64,000 nucleotides of DNA from Burkholderiales bacterium (GCA_025359985.1 JANYDB010000038.1:1-64000); one strand, 5' to 3'; shown: positions 1 to 9,495, counted from the stretch's first letter. Translations and numbers: made by a program. Notes: generated from the letters alone by a model not told the origin.

Positions 1-2
1 CG

Positions 3-1115
3 GGTTCGCTCTTCGCCGGATGGTCTGGCGCCTGCACCGGCAGCAGCGTTTGCCAGCTTACCGTTAGCGCCGCTTCGTCAGTCACCGCAAAATTTAATCT
101 GCAAACACCGATTGCCCTTTCCCGCCGCGGTGGCATTGATCTTGATGGCAGCGGGCAAAGCAGCCTGATCTTGCGCTCTGCCGGCGCCCAAATGCAGGCA
201 GGTCGACTGGTGAATAACCAGTTTGCATTTAGCAATTTGATTGATCCGGGGCCAAGCTTTCGCCTGGTAGGCATCGCCGATTTTGCGGGCAACGGCAAAT
301 CAGATCTGGCGTTTCAAAACCCAACCCAGCTCGATAGCATTGGCCGATCTACCGTGTTTGTGTGGAAGGGGTTTCTGAAAACCAGCGAGTCCGCACTGCG
401 GCTGGTCAAGCCGACCTGGGATGTGCAGGCGGTAGGAGATTTAGACGGCGATGGCTTCGGTGATCTAGTGTGGCGATATATTGCCGATGATCCACGGGAT
501 ACAGGTGTGTCGTATGTCTGGTTTACTGACGGCAATACGGCATTGGTTTCGCGCAAGCGTGGTGGCGCGCCGTTAAACTGGACGCTGCTGGGCGCAATGG
601 ATCTAAATAATGATGGCGCTGCTGACATGATTTACATTAGTCCTAATGGACAGATCCGCGCATTGATGGCGACCGCGGCACGCTCCTGTGCCAATCTGTT
701 GGTGGGCAATGTTCCTGCCGGCTTTACGGCTTTAAAGCTCGCCGATTTCACAGGCAACAGCCGCGGCGATATATTGTTTCGCAATGATCTGACCGGCGAA
801 ATCCAGCTGATGTCGCTCAATGCTTTTGGGCTCGCCTTGCCGCCGTCGACAGCTTCCCCCGACGACCCAAATGCGTCGTGCACCGGTAGCTCACTTCTGG
901 TGTCGAGCTCAAGCATCAATCTTCTGCCAACTGATCCGTCATGGAAATTTTATGCATCTGGCGATTTCAACGGCGACGGGATTACCGATATTGTTTGGCG
1001 TCGAACGAGCGATAATTCGCTAGTCGTATGGCTGATGAACGCCAATGCGACGGCCCCAACGGTTATTTCAAATGCCGGTATAGCGCCCGCGGGCTACACC
1101 GTATTTCAACCCTGA
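3..1115 (+). CDS. FG-GAP/VCBS repeat surface protein, C-terminal part (5' end outside window)
   Basis: The reading frame is open from the window edge, so the gene starts upstream and only its last ~370 codons are seen. The first visible residues (GWSGACTGSSVCQLTV) look like the end of a divergent InlB B-repeat, a domain common in large secreted proteins. After it come at least four FG-GAP/VCBS-type repeats with the Asp-rich calcium-loop signature (DLDGDGFGDLVW, DLNNDGAADMIY, DFTGNSRGDILF, DFNGDGITDIVW), roughly 70 residues apart, which form beta-propeller blades. The protein is probably secreted or surface-exposed. No signal peptide can be judged because the N-terminus is missing. Its ligand is unknown. 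It ends just before the HIT gene on the same strand. Confidence 0.85.
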   Translation, partial: GSLFAGWSGACTGSSVCQLTVSAASSVTAKFNLQTPIALSRRGGIDLDGSGQSSLILRSAGAQMQAGRLVNNQFAFSNLIDPGPSFRLVGIADFAGNGKSDLAFQNPTQLDSIGRSTVFVWKGFLKTSESALRLVKPTWDVQAVGDLDGDGFGDLVWRYIADDPRDTGVSYVWFTDGNTALVSRKRGGAPLNWTLLGAMDLNNDGAADMIYISPNGQIRALMATAARSCANLLVGNVPAGFTALKLADFTGNSRGDILFRNDLTGEIQLMSLNAFGLALPPSTASPDDPNASCTGSSLLVSSSSINLLPTDPSWKFYASGDFNGDGITDIVWRRTSDNSLVVWLMNANATAPTVISNAGIAPAGYTVFQP

Positions 1116-1141
1116 TCAGTAAAAATGCGGCGGCATCGCAG

Positions 1142-1618
1142 ATGAAAATGGCCGCCTGTGAACTATGCGACGCCGACGGTGGCGAAGTGTTATTTCGCCA
1201 CCCCCAATATCGGGTCGTCCGCGTCACCGGTGCTGAAGGGGATGACTATCGCGGCTTTTGTCGGGTCATCTGGAACGATCATGTAAACGAGATGACTGAT
1301 CTCAACCATGACGAGCAGACAAGTTTCATGGCGGCGGTATTTCGGGTCGAACACGCACTGCGCGCAGCACTCAAGCCCGACAAGATAAATCTGGCTAGCC
1401 TCGGCAATATGACACCACATTTGCATTGGCATGTTATTCCAAGATTCCGGAATGATAAAACTTTCCCCAAGCCAATTTGGGCGCTCGCCATTTCACCGTT
1501 AGTAGAATCTGATTTGAGGCCCCATAACGGCCGCCGGAACCAATCGATAGATTTCAACGTAGACTGGGCCCATTGCGTACAGCAGGCACTATCAAACGAC
1601 ATGCCTTTCTGCGCTTAA
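1142..1618 (+). CDS. HIT family nucleotide hydrolase
   Basis: A small histidine-triad protein of about 158 residues. The triad HLHWHVIPR lies near residue 97 and is the catalytic signature of HIT hydrolases/transferases, which act on dinucleoside polyphosphates or nucleoside phosphoramidates. Two Cys flank the N-terminus (CELC). The frame is open further upstream but overlaps the preceding gene. I chose the ATG at 1142; a second ATG six bases on (1148) is equally possible, and no strong Shine-Dalgarno separates them. It starts 26 bases after the surface-protein gene and is followed by the 550-residue conserved protein. The exact substrate cannot be told from sequence. Confidence 0.85.
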   Translation: MKMAACELCDADGGEVLFRHPQYRVVRVTGAEGDDYRGFCRVIWNDHVNEMTDLNHDEQTSFMAAVFRVEHALRAALKPDKINLASLGNMTPHLHWHVIPRFRNDKTFPKPIWALAISPLVESDLRPHNGRRNQSIDFNVDWAHCVQQALSNDMPFCA

Positions 1619-1679
1619 TTCCAACCTCACATCTTGGTACTCCCGTAAAAAGCAACAACAAGCAACGACAAGGAGTTTT

Positions 1680-3332
1680 ATGGCGATTCAAACGTCCCCC
1701 AATTCAAAACCAGGCTCACTGTTTTTTTCTGATGCGCGTTCCTGCAAAGCATGGCTTAAATCCATTCCACTGACCAATATTGCACAAGCGCAGCAAACGA
1801 TTCTGGATTCATTGCGGATTGTTAATCGCAGCGGCGACCTCGAACCGCTGGAGCGCCTTACTTGTATGGAGCTGATGCGCGATAAAGTCGCTTTTTTATT
1901 GTCCGAACAGCGCGCCCGATATTCCGGTAAAACCATTCCGCTGTCGGCAGTGGACTACGCGGCGTGGAATGTATCGCGTCATTTAATTACCGAAATGGAG
2001 GCTGGTTATCGTCGCTGCTGGACTGACGCCAATGGTGCCAACGAGGCACTCACGAATCATGCAGCCCTTATCATTCAGCGCATCATTCGCTATATCGGTC
2101 TGCAAATGTTGATGGTCGGTTTTATCTATCGCCGGTTCGATAACGCGTTATGGATGCGGCTCCACCTGCAATGGATGGAAGCGGAGGAACGCGGCCTCGC
2201 CCATGTGCAAATGAAAGATACCGTCGGCTCCCTGGATGGCTACTCCAGCGTGGCACAAGCCTATACCGCCGTGCTCCTGGGCCAATTGGCAAACGTATAC
2301 GAACTCTCGCCGCGACAAATCGATTTTGTAGATGGGGTTTTAAAACGCTTTGGTCATAAAGTATCAATCCTCGCCGCGGCCGCGCCCATGGCACAAGATG
2401 CCCAGGCTATCCAAAGTATTCAAGGGGCTCAAGTGGCAATATGCGCGCTAGATTTATTGTCAAACGCAGGTGCGGCGTTTCATGAATCCATTGCGCCCGC
2501 AGCCCATGTGCGGATTCTTGATGTGAGTGATTTATCACGCTCGCTGCGGCGCCGTTTAAAAAAACTCAGCGCCGGTGAAGAGCCCGCAGCACTGGATCTG
2601 CCCGCCGACTGGAGTGCCGCTGATGCGCGCGATAATTTGCAGCGCCTGCACCAGCTATGGTGCGAAGGCAATCCGGCTCGCCCGATGTCGAGCATCCCGG
2701 CCGAACGCGAGGCGATATTGTCGTTCGGCATTACCGAGACACATTTTATTTTATCCGGCGATTTATTTGAGCAGCCTGGTGTCAAGCGCGAACTCACGCG
2801 ACAGGAAGTGAATGATATTGCCATGTTCGGCAAAGTCTCCGAATCCACCATCCGCGCAAAATATGCCGACTTCAATTACGGCACCGAAACTTGGGGAATT
2901 ATCGATGAAAGCCGTGGCGCTTTTCATTTGATGAGACCCGCCAACTCGCCGCGTGGTGTTGCCATTGGCAAGTTGGTCGGCATTAAAGTCGGCAAAACCG
3001 GTATTTTTTATTTGGGTGTCGTTCGTGAAATTATCGAAGAGACCGAAGGCCAGATCATGGTGACTATTTCCATGCTGCCCGGTAAACCAGAGCCCATCTC
3101 GGTACGCTCCGGCGATATGCGTGCCCGCACCAGCACATCATACGTACAAGGTTTTCGTCTGCCGCCCATGGAAGGGCTGAAGATTCAGGAATCCCTGATC
3201 GTGCCGCCCAGCCTGGTGCAAAAAGGGCGCGGCATTGATATTTTTCATCAAGGCCACGGCAGCCCCAAGCAAGTCACGCTGGTAGACTATGTCGAACGTG
3301 GCGTGGATTTTGACCGGGTGACCATTGCGTAA
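1680..3332 (+). CDS. conserved protein of unknown function, 550 aa
   Basis: A soluble-looking protein with a good ribosome site (AGGAG) nine bases before the ATG. No signal peptide or membrane segment is evident. The N-terminal ~250 residues look mostly helical and include a run of bulky residues near position 140 (IQRIIRYIGLQMLMVG). The C-terminal ~150 residues look beta-rich (for example VGIKVGKTGIFYLGVV), reminiscent of a small barrel domain at the end of a helical adaptor. From memory, long homologues with the same SCKAWL start occur widely in betaproteobacteria without an experimental role. A link to c-di-GMP or PilZ-like barrels is conceivable, but I do not see the RxxxR motif, so I assign no function. 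Confidence 0.75.
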   Translation: MAIQTSPNSKPGSLFFSDARSCKAWLKSIPLTNIAQAQQTILDSLRIVNRSGDLEPLERLTCMELMRDKVAFLLSEQRARYSGKTIPLSAVDYAAWNVSRHLITEMEAGYRRCWTDANGANEALTNHAALIIQRIIRYIGLQMLMVGFIYRRFDNALWMRLHLQWMEAEERGLAHVQMKDTVGSLDGYSSVAQAYTAVLLGQLANVYELSPRQIDFVDGVLKRFGHKVSILAAAAPMAQDAQAIQSIQGAQVAICALDLLSNAGAAFHESIAPAAHVRILDVSDLSRSLRRRLKKLSAGEEPAALDLPADWSAADARDNLQRLHQLWCEGNPARPMSSIPAEREAILSFGITETHFILSGDLFEQPGVKRELTRQEVNDIAMFGKVSESTIRAKYADFNYGTETWGIIDESRGAFHLMRPANSPRGVAIGKLVGIKVGKTGIFYLGVVREIIEETEGQIMVTISMLPGKPEPISVRSGDMRARTSTSYVQGFRLPPMEGLKIQESLIVPPSLVQKGRGIDIFHQGHGSPKQVTLVDYVERGVDFDRVTIA

Positions 3333-3414
3333 ATTAGCGGGTGACCGACGGTTGAATGCTGATTTATGGTTGTGACCCATCATCGCGTTTGTCAAACTGC
3401 AGGCCGCCTCACAT

Positions 3415-3819
3415 CTACTTACTATTATTCCAGCACGCATTTTTTAGAACAACCCGGTAGCCATCAAAGTCTTTAAAGGTGCGGCCTTGAATATCCCAAT
3501 ACGGATTAAACGATGTCACCTGCTGAAACCCTGCGGCCAGCATGTTGGCGCAGCTTTTTTGCCATTCGCTTGCGTCTAAAATATAAAAAACGATCACATC
3601 TTCGGGCGTTGAGGCGGGCGTCACCGGATGCGTCCGGCAACGGGTAAACTCGAAGTGATAGTGACCATTGTTGCCATCGCCTGTACCTAACATTACGCCG
3701 TCAAAGCCTGCGTGGTCGTTAAAGCGACCCAACACACGAAGGCCCAGCCCCGCGCAATACATCAATTGCGCCCGTGGCAGATCGCTGACGGGACGGGCAA
3801 TGCGAAGCTGGTGTTGCAT
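3415..3819 (-). CDS. VOC (glyoxalase-fold) family protein
   Basis: About 134 residues in the vicinal oxygen chelate fold. An N-terminal half (QLRIARPVSDLPRAQLMYC) opens the first beta-alpha-beta-beta-beta module, and a C-terminal module closes with DFDGYRVVL, the usual VOC ending. It resembles the YycE-like single-domain group. I chose the ATG at 3819, which puts it 22 bases after gshB on the same strand; the frame extends further upstream into gshB. It is probably the last gene of a gshA-gshB-VOC transcript, which suits a glutathione-related glyoxalase or resistance role, but that is inference from position. Metal ligands cannot be fixed with confidence. Confidence 0.75.
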   Translation of the reverse strand: MQHQLRIARPVSDLPRAQLMYCAGLGLRVLGRFNDHAGFDGVMLGTGDGNNGHYHFEFTRCRTHPVTPASTPEDVIVFYILDASEWQKSCANMLAAGFQQVTSFNPYWDIQGRTFKDFDGYRVVLKNACWNNSK

Positions 3820-3841
3820 GAAATTTATTCGTGTCGGCTGA

Positions 3842-4786
3842 TTAAAATGAAGGGCGCTGCTCAAGTAAATCCATCAACATACCGGCCACATTAAAACCGG
3901 TCTGCTCAAAAATTTCTACCATGCAGGTAGGAGAGGTGACGTTCACTTCGGTTAAGTAATCGCCGATGATATCGAGGCCCACGATAACAAGCCCATCTGC
4001 TTTTAATGACGGGCCCAACGCTTCGGCGATTTCATGATCACGTTGTGTGAGCGGCTGTGCAACCCCTTTGCCGCCGGCGGCAAGATTGCCGCGAGTCTCA
4101 CCCGCCTTCGGAATGCGTGCCAATGAAAACGGTGCAGGCTTACCGTCAATCAGCAGAACACGTTTGTCACCTTTTGAGATCGCTGGAATATAGCGCTGTA
4201 CCATCACAGCACTTACGCCTTCAATGGTTTGCACTTCGACAATGGCATTGCGATTCACATCGTCAGCGCGCACACGAAAAATTGAGGTGCCGCCCATGCC
4301 ATCGAGTTTTTTAATAATCACATCCTGATGCTCATCCACAAACGCCTGGACGCTCTGCATATCCGGCGTGACCAGAGTAGGTGAGGTGAATTGCGGAAAT
4401 TTCGCAATGGCTAATTTTTCGTTGTAGTCGCGAAGTGCAGAACCGCGATTGATGATGCAAGCACCCTGCGACTCGGCCATGCTGAGCAACAGCGTTGTGT
4501 GTAAATACGCTTGATCGACTGGGGGATCTTTGCGCATCAGCACGGCATCAAAATCAGTCAACGCCATTTGAGCTTGATGCTTGATGCTGTACCAGGCGTG
4601 ATTGTCGGCGGACAATAAAAGGCTGCAAACCCTCGCCGATACTAGACTTTGGCGCATTTCAAGATGCTTTATTTCAAACGCAAACACCTCATGTCCACGC
4701 TGTGCCGCTTCGCGCATCATGAACACAGACGAATCTTTATACGCTTTAAGCCCCGCCAAAGGGTCAACGATGAAGGCGATTTTCAT
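3842..4786 (-). CDS. gshB: glutathione synthetase
   Basis: Catalyses the ATP-dependent joining of gamma-glutamylcysteine to glycine, the second step of glutathione synthesis, in the cytoplasm. The 314-residue length is normal. The N-terminus (MKIAFIVDPL) and the path from MRKDPPVDQAYLH through IIKKLDGMGGTSIFR (ATP-grasp glycine-rich loop), RYIPAISKGDKRVLLIDG and NLAAGGKG to EVNVTSPTC (Mg-binding end of the ATP-grasp site) are all typical of GshB. It follows gshA by 26 bases on the same strand, so both steps of the pathway are made from one operon. Confidence 0.97.
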   Translation of the reverse strand: MKIAFIVDPLAGLKAYKDSSVFMMREAAQRGHEVFAFEIKHLEMRQSLVSARVCSLLLSADNHAWYSIKHQAQMALTDFDAVLMRKDPPVDQAYLHTTLLLSMAESQGACIINRGSALRDYNEKLAIAKFPQFTSPTLVTPDMQSVQAFVDEHQDVIIKKLDGMGGTSIFRVRADDVNRNAIVEVQTIEGVSAVMVQRYIPAISKGDKRVLLIDGKPAPFSLARIPKAGETRGNLAAGGKGVAQPLTQRDHEIAEALGPSLKADGLVIVGLDIIGDYLTEVNVTSPTCMVEIFEQTGFNVAGMLMDLLEQRPSF

Positions 4787-4812
4787 GGGAAATTTTTATT
4801 CGGTTTCAGTCA

Positions 4813-6138
4813 TCAATCGGCCGCTGCGCGCGCTTCCGGCGGCAGCACGATAGCGTCCACATCAATCATCTCGGACAATTTTTCCAGCTCTTTAGCCGCT
4901 GCCAGCATCGCCAGGCGAGCGACTACCCCATACGTATAGAAACGGTTAGGGGGTGCGTCGGGCGCGCCTGCACAGTCGGGGGTATGGCAGTCGGTTTCAA
5001 ACGCCAGCGGTACAAAACTCATGCCGCGCGAGTTGAGATTTTCATCAATGCCGCGATCCGTATTGACACGGTAGAAACCACCCACGACAAATTGATCCAT
5101 CATGTAAATCACCGGCTCGGCGACATTGCCATTGACGTTTTCAAACGTATAGACACCTTCCTGAATAATGACTTCGCTGACTTCCAGACCTTCTTTTACC
5201 ACGGCCATTTTATTGCGCTCTTTGCGGTTCAGTCCGCGCACATCATCCGCGGATCGCGCCGTCAAAACCCCCATGCCATAAGTGCCTGCATCTGCCTTGA
5301 CGATGACAAATGGTTTTTCTTTAATGCCATATTCCTGATACTTGATGCGCATTTCGTTGAGCACCGCCTCCACATTGGCGGCCAGACATTCTTCACCTTC
5401 CTGCGCGCTAAAATTCACTTTGCCACACTGGCTGAAGATAGGGTTAATGAACCACGGATCGATGCCGATAATTTTTGCAAAGTCCTCAGCCACGCGGTCG
5501 TAGGCATGGAAGTGCAGGGTTTTGCGACGGGTCGTCCAACCCGCATAAAGCGGGGGCACCACCTGCTGCTCCAGCCCTCGAAGCAAGGCAGGCACGCCTG
5601 CCGATAAATCGTTGTTCAATAAAATCGCACAAGGATCAAAGCCGGTTAGCATGAGGCGATTGCCGTTACGAATAATCGGCTCCAGCACCAGTTTTTCACC
5701 GTTCGGTAAATCCAGCGTCGTGGGCTCGGTTATTTCGGGCAGCAGTGAACCCACTCGTACTTCCATACCGGCGCTCACCAGAATTTTTTGAATCGCCGCC
5801 ACATTGGTTAAATAAAACAGATTGCGGGTGTGATTTTCAGGTGTCAGCAGAATGCGCTGTTTGTCCGGGCAAATTTTTTGCACGGCCGACATCGCGGCAT
5901 GGACGCACAATGGCAAAAAATCTGGATTCAGATTATTAAAACCACCAGGAAATAAATTCGTGTCGACCGGTGCGAGCTTGAATCCGGAATTACGTAAATC
6001 AACCGAAGTATAAAACGGCAATGTATTTTCCAGCCACTGGTTACGAAACCAGCGTTCTATTTCGGGCATTGCGCCCAGTATTTTCTTTTCCAAATCAAGC
6101 AACGGGCCAGTAAGTGAGGTGGTGAGATGTGGAACCAT
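4813..6138 (-). CDS. gshA: glutamate-cysteine ligase, betaproteobacterial type
   Basis: First enzyme of glutathione synthesis: joins glutamate and cysteine using ATP. It belongs to the family distinct from the E. coli GshA that is found in betaproteobacteria and acidithiobacilli. The signatures are the N-terminal VPHLTTSLTGPLLDLEKK, then SVDLRNSGFKLAPVDTNLFP, KADAGTYGMGV and the C-terminal NSRGMSFVP. About 441 residues. The frame also allows starts at 6165 (ATG) and 6174 (TTG). I chose the ATG at 6138 because the family usually begins MVPHLTT; none of the three has a clear Shine-Dalgarno. It is first in the gshA-gshB-VOC run and divergent from the ABC-F gene. Confidence 0.95.
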   Translation of the reverse strand: MVPHLTTSLTGPLLDLEKKILGAMPEIERWFRNQWLENTLPFYTSVDLRNSGFKLAPVDTNLFPGGFNNLNPDFLPLCVHAAMSAVQKICPDKQRILLTPENHTRNLFYLTNVAAIQKILVSAGMEVRVGSLLPEITEPTTLDLPNGEKLVLEPIIRNGNRLMLTGFDPCAILLNNDLSAGVPALLRGLEQQVVPPLYAGWTTRRKTLHFHAYDRVAEDFAKIIGIDPWFINPIFSQCGKVNFSAQEGEECLAANVEAVLNEMRIKYQEYGIKEKPFVIVKADAGTYGMGVLTARSADDVRGLNRKERNKMAVVKEGLEVSEVIIQEGVYTFENVNGNVAEPVIYMMDQFVVGGFYRVNTDRGIDENLNSRGMSFVPLAFETDCHTPDCAGAPDAPPNRFYTYGVVARLAMLAAAKELEKLSEMIDVDAIVLPPEARAAAD

Positions 6139-6482
6139 AATATGTAAGTCGCAGTATTCAAGCATTACCGTCAATGCTGTGCCGCGCGCTGCCCCTTCTG
6201 TTTAATTATTTAAAACGAAACTCCATAGCTTCGGGCGAATTCATCAATTACAAGTGTTGTCGATTCGATGTTTGATGCGCTTATCAAAGCGTTGTCGCTG
6301 CATATGAATGTGTGCACCCTCGCACCTTGACGCGGGAAAATGAGTTTACTCCGATTCATGTTTTTCCTTGATGAAAAACCCGCGACCATGCGACTTGTTC
6401 GTCCATATTCAACGCATCCTCAATTAGCTTCAGGATAGGGGAGGCAAATGTTAAAATCGCGGACATTCTACTGAGGCCACCT
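6139..6482. other. divergent intergenic region between gshA and the ABC-F gene
   Basis: About 344 bases with no convincing gene. Near its right end lie an extended -10-like TGTTAAAAT and a short open frame with a strong ribosome site, both listed separately. The left part should hold the gshA promoter, but I could not place it. No repeat or RNA gene was recognised. Confidence 0.6.
6448..6456 (+). promoter_or_regulatory. extended -10 promoter element for the ABC-F gene
   Basis: TGTTAAAAT fits an extended -10 (TG, one base, TAAAAT). It lies 26 bases before the GTG start, so transcription would begin near 6463 with a leader of about 20 bases. The -35 is not evident, as is common with extended -10 promoters. 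The same bases also open an eight-codon frame with a GGGGAGG ribosome site, so promoter and leader-peptide readings compete. Confidence 0.45.
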
Positions 6483-8096
6483 GTGTTAATTACCACCAAT
6501 ATCACTATGCAGTTTGGGGCTAAGCCCTTGTTTGAGAACGTTTCTGTCAAATTTGGTGGCGGCAATCGTTATGGTTTGATCGGCGCTAACGGCTGCGGCA
6601 AATCAACTTTTATGAAGATTTTAGGCGGTGATTTAGAGCCCAGCAGCGGCGAAGTCGCCAAAGAACGCCACGAGCGTTTGGGTAAATTACGTCAAGATCA
6701 ATTCGCGTTTGAAGATACCCGCGTGCTGGATGTGGTGATGATGGGCCATACCGAGCTGTGGGCTGCGATTCACGAGCGCGATGCGATCTACGCCAATCTT
6801 GACGCAACCGAAGATGATTATATGAAGGCAGCTGACCTCGAAGCAAAGGTCGCTGAATATGACGGCTACTCGGCAGAGGCGCGTGCTGGAGAATTATTAC
6901 TGGGTTCTGGCATTGCGCTGGAAAGCCATGAAGGCCCGATGAGCGCGATCGCGCCAGGCTTGAAATTACGTGTATTGCTGGCGCAGGCACTATTCTCGGA
7001 TCCGGAAATTTTGCTGCTGGACGAACCAACCAATAATCTGGATATCAACACGATTCGCTGGCTGGAAGATATTTTAAATGCGCGGCAATCAACGATGATT
7101 ATCATCTCGCATGATCGGCATTTTTTAAACTCTGTCTGCACCCACATGGCCGATGTGGATTACGGCAATATCACTATTTACCCCGGCAATTATGACGACT
7201 ACATGCTGGCCTCCACGCAGGCGCGTGAGAAGCTGGTCTCGTCAAACGCGAAAGCCAAAGAGCGCATCACCGATTTACAGGATTTTGTGCGTCGCTTCTC
7301 GGCCAATAAATCCAAAGCCCGTCAGGCCACCTCACGCGTAAAGCAGATCGAGAAAATCAAGGCGGAAGCGGTTGAAGTTAAACCATCCTCACGTCAATAC
7401 CCGTTCATTCGATTTGAATTTGACGAGAAAGAAAAATTACATCGCTTGGCCGTTGAGGCTGAGAAACTCAGCAAGCAATTTGACCATGCCGATAAACCGC
7501 TTTTTTCCAACCTGAATTTAATGGTCGAAGCGGGCGAAAAAATCGCCATTATCGGGCCGAACGGCATCGGTAAAACCACATTACTGCGATTATTGGCGGG
7601 AGATTTGAAGGCCAGTTTCGGCCACATCAAATGGGCCGAGAAAGCCAAGCTAGGCTACTTTGCGCAAGACCACGCCGCCGAGTTTGCAGCTGACGTGAAT
7701 TTATTTGACTGGATGAATCAGTGGCGCACTCAGGCCGAGGATGAGCAAGCGATTCGCGGCACGCTGGGTCGGCTGCTGTTTTCGAGTGATGACATCAAGA
7801 AAAGCTGCACCGTGATTTCAGGTGGCGAAGAAGGCCGCATGCTGTTTGGCAAACTTATTCTCACCCGGCCCAATGTATTGCTGATGGACGAACCCACCAA
7901 CCATATGGATATGGAATCGATCGAGTCGCTCAACACTGCGCTGGAAAAATTTAAGGGCACGCTGATTTTTGTCTCGCATGATCGTGAGTTTGTATCATCG
8001 CTTGCCACCCGCATTATTGAAATCACTGCTGACGGCGTGCGTGATTATCACGGCAGCTACGAGGATTATTTGCTCAGCTTGGGTGTGGCCACATAA
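6483..8096 (+). CDS. ybiT: ABC-F family ATPase, YbiT type
   Basis: A ribosome-associated ABC-F protein with two ATPase domains and no membrane part. Domain 1 has Walker [10 protein letters not shown] (about residue 38) and Walker [13 protein letters not shown] linker of about 80 residues rich in Lys/Arg (near residues 255-300) follows. Domain 2 has Walker [10 protein letters not shown], signature ISGGEEGR and Walker [12 protein letters not shown]. The first signature motif is degenerate (IAPGLKLR instead of LSGGxxxR), which is normal for YbiT. Members of the family act on translating ribosomes. The start is a GTG with GAGG nine bases upstream. At 537 residues it is full length. Confidence 0.92.
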   Translation: MLITTNITMQFGAKPLFENVSVKFGGGNRYGLIGANGCGKSTFMKILGGDLEPSSGEVAKERHERLGKLRQDQFAFEDTRVLDVVMMGHTELWAAIHERDAIYANLDATEDDYMKAADLEAKVAEYDGYSAEARAGELLLGSGIALESHEGPMSAIAPGLKLRVLLAQALFSDPEILLLDEPTNNLDINTIRWLEDILNARQSTMIIISHDRHFLNSVCTHMADVDYGNITIYPGNYDDYMLASTQAREKLVSSNAKAKERITDLQDFVRRFSANKSKARQATSRVKQIEKIKAEAVEVKPSSRQYPFIRFEFDEKEKLHRLAVEAEKLSKQFDHADKPLFSNLNLMVEAGEKIAIIGPNGIGKTTLLRLLAGDLKASFGHIKWAEKAKLGYFAQDHAAEFAADVNLFDWMNQWRTQAEDEQAIRGTLGRLLFSSDDIKKSCTVISGGEEGRMLFGKLILTRPNVLLMDEPTNHMDMESIESLNTALEKFKGTLIFVSHDREFVSSLATRIIEITADGVRDYHGSYEDYLLSLGVAT

Positions 8097-8142
8097 CCTT
8101 TTTATTGCGCCTGATTTGCATTGGTCTGCTGTGCACTACAGA

Positions 8143-9495
8143 TTAGCAATGTAGCCGTTTACGCACAAAATCGACATGCAACTTGAGGTCGTAGAGTTCG
8201 CGTGCAAACGCCAGTGGCACGTGAATTTTATCGGCGTGCATTTCAATTTCTGACAGTTTGGCAAGGATAACGACGGCAGCTTCGGGGGAAGGCTGTTTAC
8301 GGAGAACCTCATTATCAAGACGCTGCACTGCGGCATACCAGCGATAAATGCGCGCGCGCATACGCCAGTTATAAACCACCGGCACAATCCTCACGGCAGG
8401 AATGCCAATCGCCAGCAGCGGCAGCAATAAAATCAGCGCACGCTCAATCCATACCGCAAACCAAAACGGCAAATGCCGCTGTAAAAATGGCGTGCCCGAT
8501 ACAAAATATCGTTCGGCATCTGCGTCCACCGGCAGGTCCGTGCCGTGCATCGTCGGGAATTCACCCGCTTTATTGAACCAGCCGCTGCCGCCATGAATTT
8601 CTTTGGCTGCTTCAGCCAGCACGCGAATCAGCGCCGGATGCAAATCATTACGAACCATTAGCTGCGACATAGCCGCAATGAGCGGCACATCATGCGACGG
8701 CGCGTTGCGCGCTAAATCAATTATGCCGGGGCTCATGGTCACCGTGCTGAGGTTAGGAAAGCGCCTGCTCAATGCGGCCGATTGCGGAAATTCAAGCAGC
8801 AAAATGCCGGGTTCGCGCAGCAACGTTTGCACCACGGTCGACTCCTCACCGGTGACGATGACCATCGCGTCAACTTCGTCTTCGTCGTTATCTTTCTCCG
8901 TCCCTTTCCTTGTACCTTTACCTTTAAGCAACGCTTCTGCGCCTTCGCGGCCGGTAATATCCAGATGCGGCTGCGCTTCCAGATCGACCCCGTAAGCCGC
9001 GAATACATCCAGCGCTAAATGGCGCGTACCACTGCCGCGTGGGCCAATGGCGATTTTTTTGCCCGCCAATTCGCTAGCTTGCATCAATGGCTTCGTTGCA
9101 CGATAAAACACCCACATCGGCTCGGGATAAATACCGGCAATGGTTGACAGCCACTGCGCATCGTCCGCGGTCGCACTGCCGGTTTGTACAAAGGCCGCCG
9201 CAATACCGGCGTCATCATCGAGCAGCTTGACCCTGTTCTCCAGCGAGCCGGAGGTGTTCCTCAGCTCAACATGAATCCCGCGCTTGGCGAGCGCCACACG
9301 GTAGCGTTCACCCGCACGATGAGCCGCACCACCAGCGGGCCCGGTTGCCATCACAATTGATTTGGGCGGCGTGGGTTGCCAGTAGTGGATCACCACAGCA
9401 ATAACGGCCAGCACGCCCAGCAACCAGGGGCCTAACAGCCATAGCCATTCCAGCAACATCGAACGAAACAACGACCCACGCCATTTCATTGCCAC
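8143..9495 (-). CDS. TAXI family TRAP-type solute-binding protein, membrane anchored at both ends
   Basis: 450 residues. An N-terminal membrane helix (about residues 15-37) is followed by a TAXI-type periplasmic binding domain: MATGPAGGAAHRAGERYRVA, FVQTGSATADDAQ, KKIAIGPRGSGTRHLA. A second hydrophobic helix (about residues 345-370) and a basic cytoplasmic tail of some 75 residues follow. Classical TAXI proteins are soluble and sit beside a fused DctQM permease; no permease gene is present here. An acidic/basic low-complexity insert (KGKGTRKGTEKDNDEDE) lies near residue 200. The start is GTG at 9495 with GAGG six bases before it; ATG at 9489 is the alternative. It may be a sensor-like or orphan binding protein. 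Confidence 0.85.
   Translation of the reverse strand: MAMKWRGSLFRSMLLEWLWLLGPWLLGVLAVIAVVIHYWQPTPPKSIVMATGPAGGAAHRAGERYRVALAKRGIHVELRNTSGSLENRVKLLDDDAGIAAAFVQTGSATADDAQWLSTIAGIYPEPMWVFYRATKPLMQASELAGKKIAIGPRGSGTRHLALDVFAAYGVDLEAQPHLDITGREGAEALLKGKGTRKGTEKDNDEDEVDAMVIVTGEESTVVQTLLREPGILLLEFPQSAALSRRFPNLSTVTMSPGIIDLARNAPSHDVPLIAAMSQLMVRNDLHPALIRVLAEAAKEIHGGSGWFNKAGEFPTMHGTDLPVDADAERYFVSGTPFLQRHLPFWFAVWIERALILLLPLLAIGIPAVRIVPVVYNWRMRARIYRWYAAVQRLDNEVLRKQPSPEAAVVILAKLSEIEMHADKIHVPLAFARELYDLKLHVDFVRKRLHC

Noticed and set aside
4984-5607. Open frame of 207 codons on the plus strand inside gshA
   Set aside because: It lies antiparallel within a fully conserved glutamate-cysteine ligase and shows no motif; it is a shadow of the real gene.
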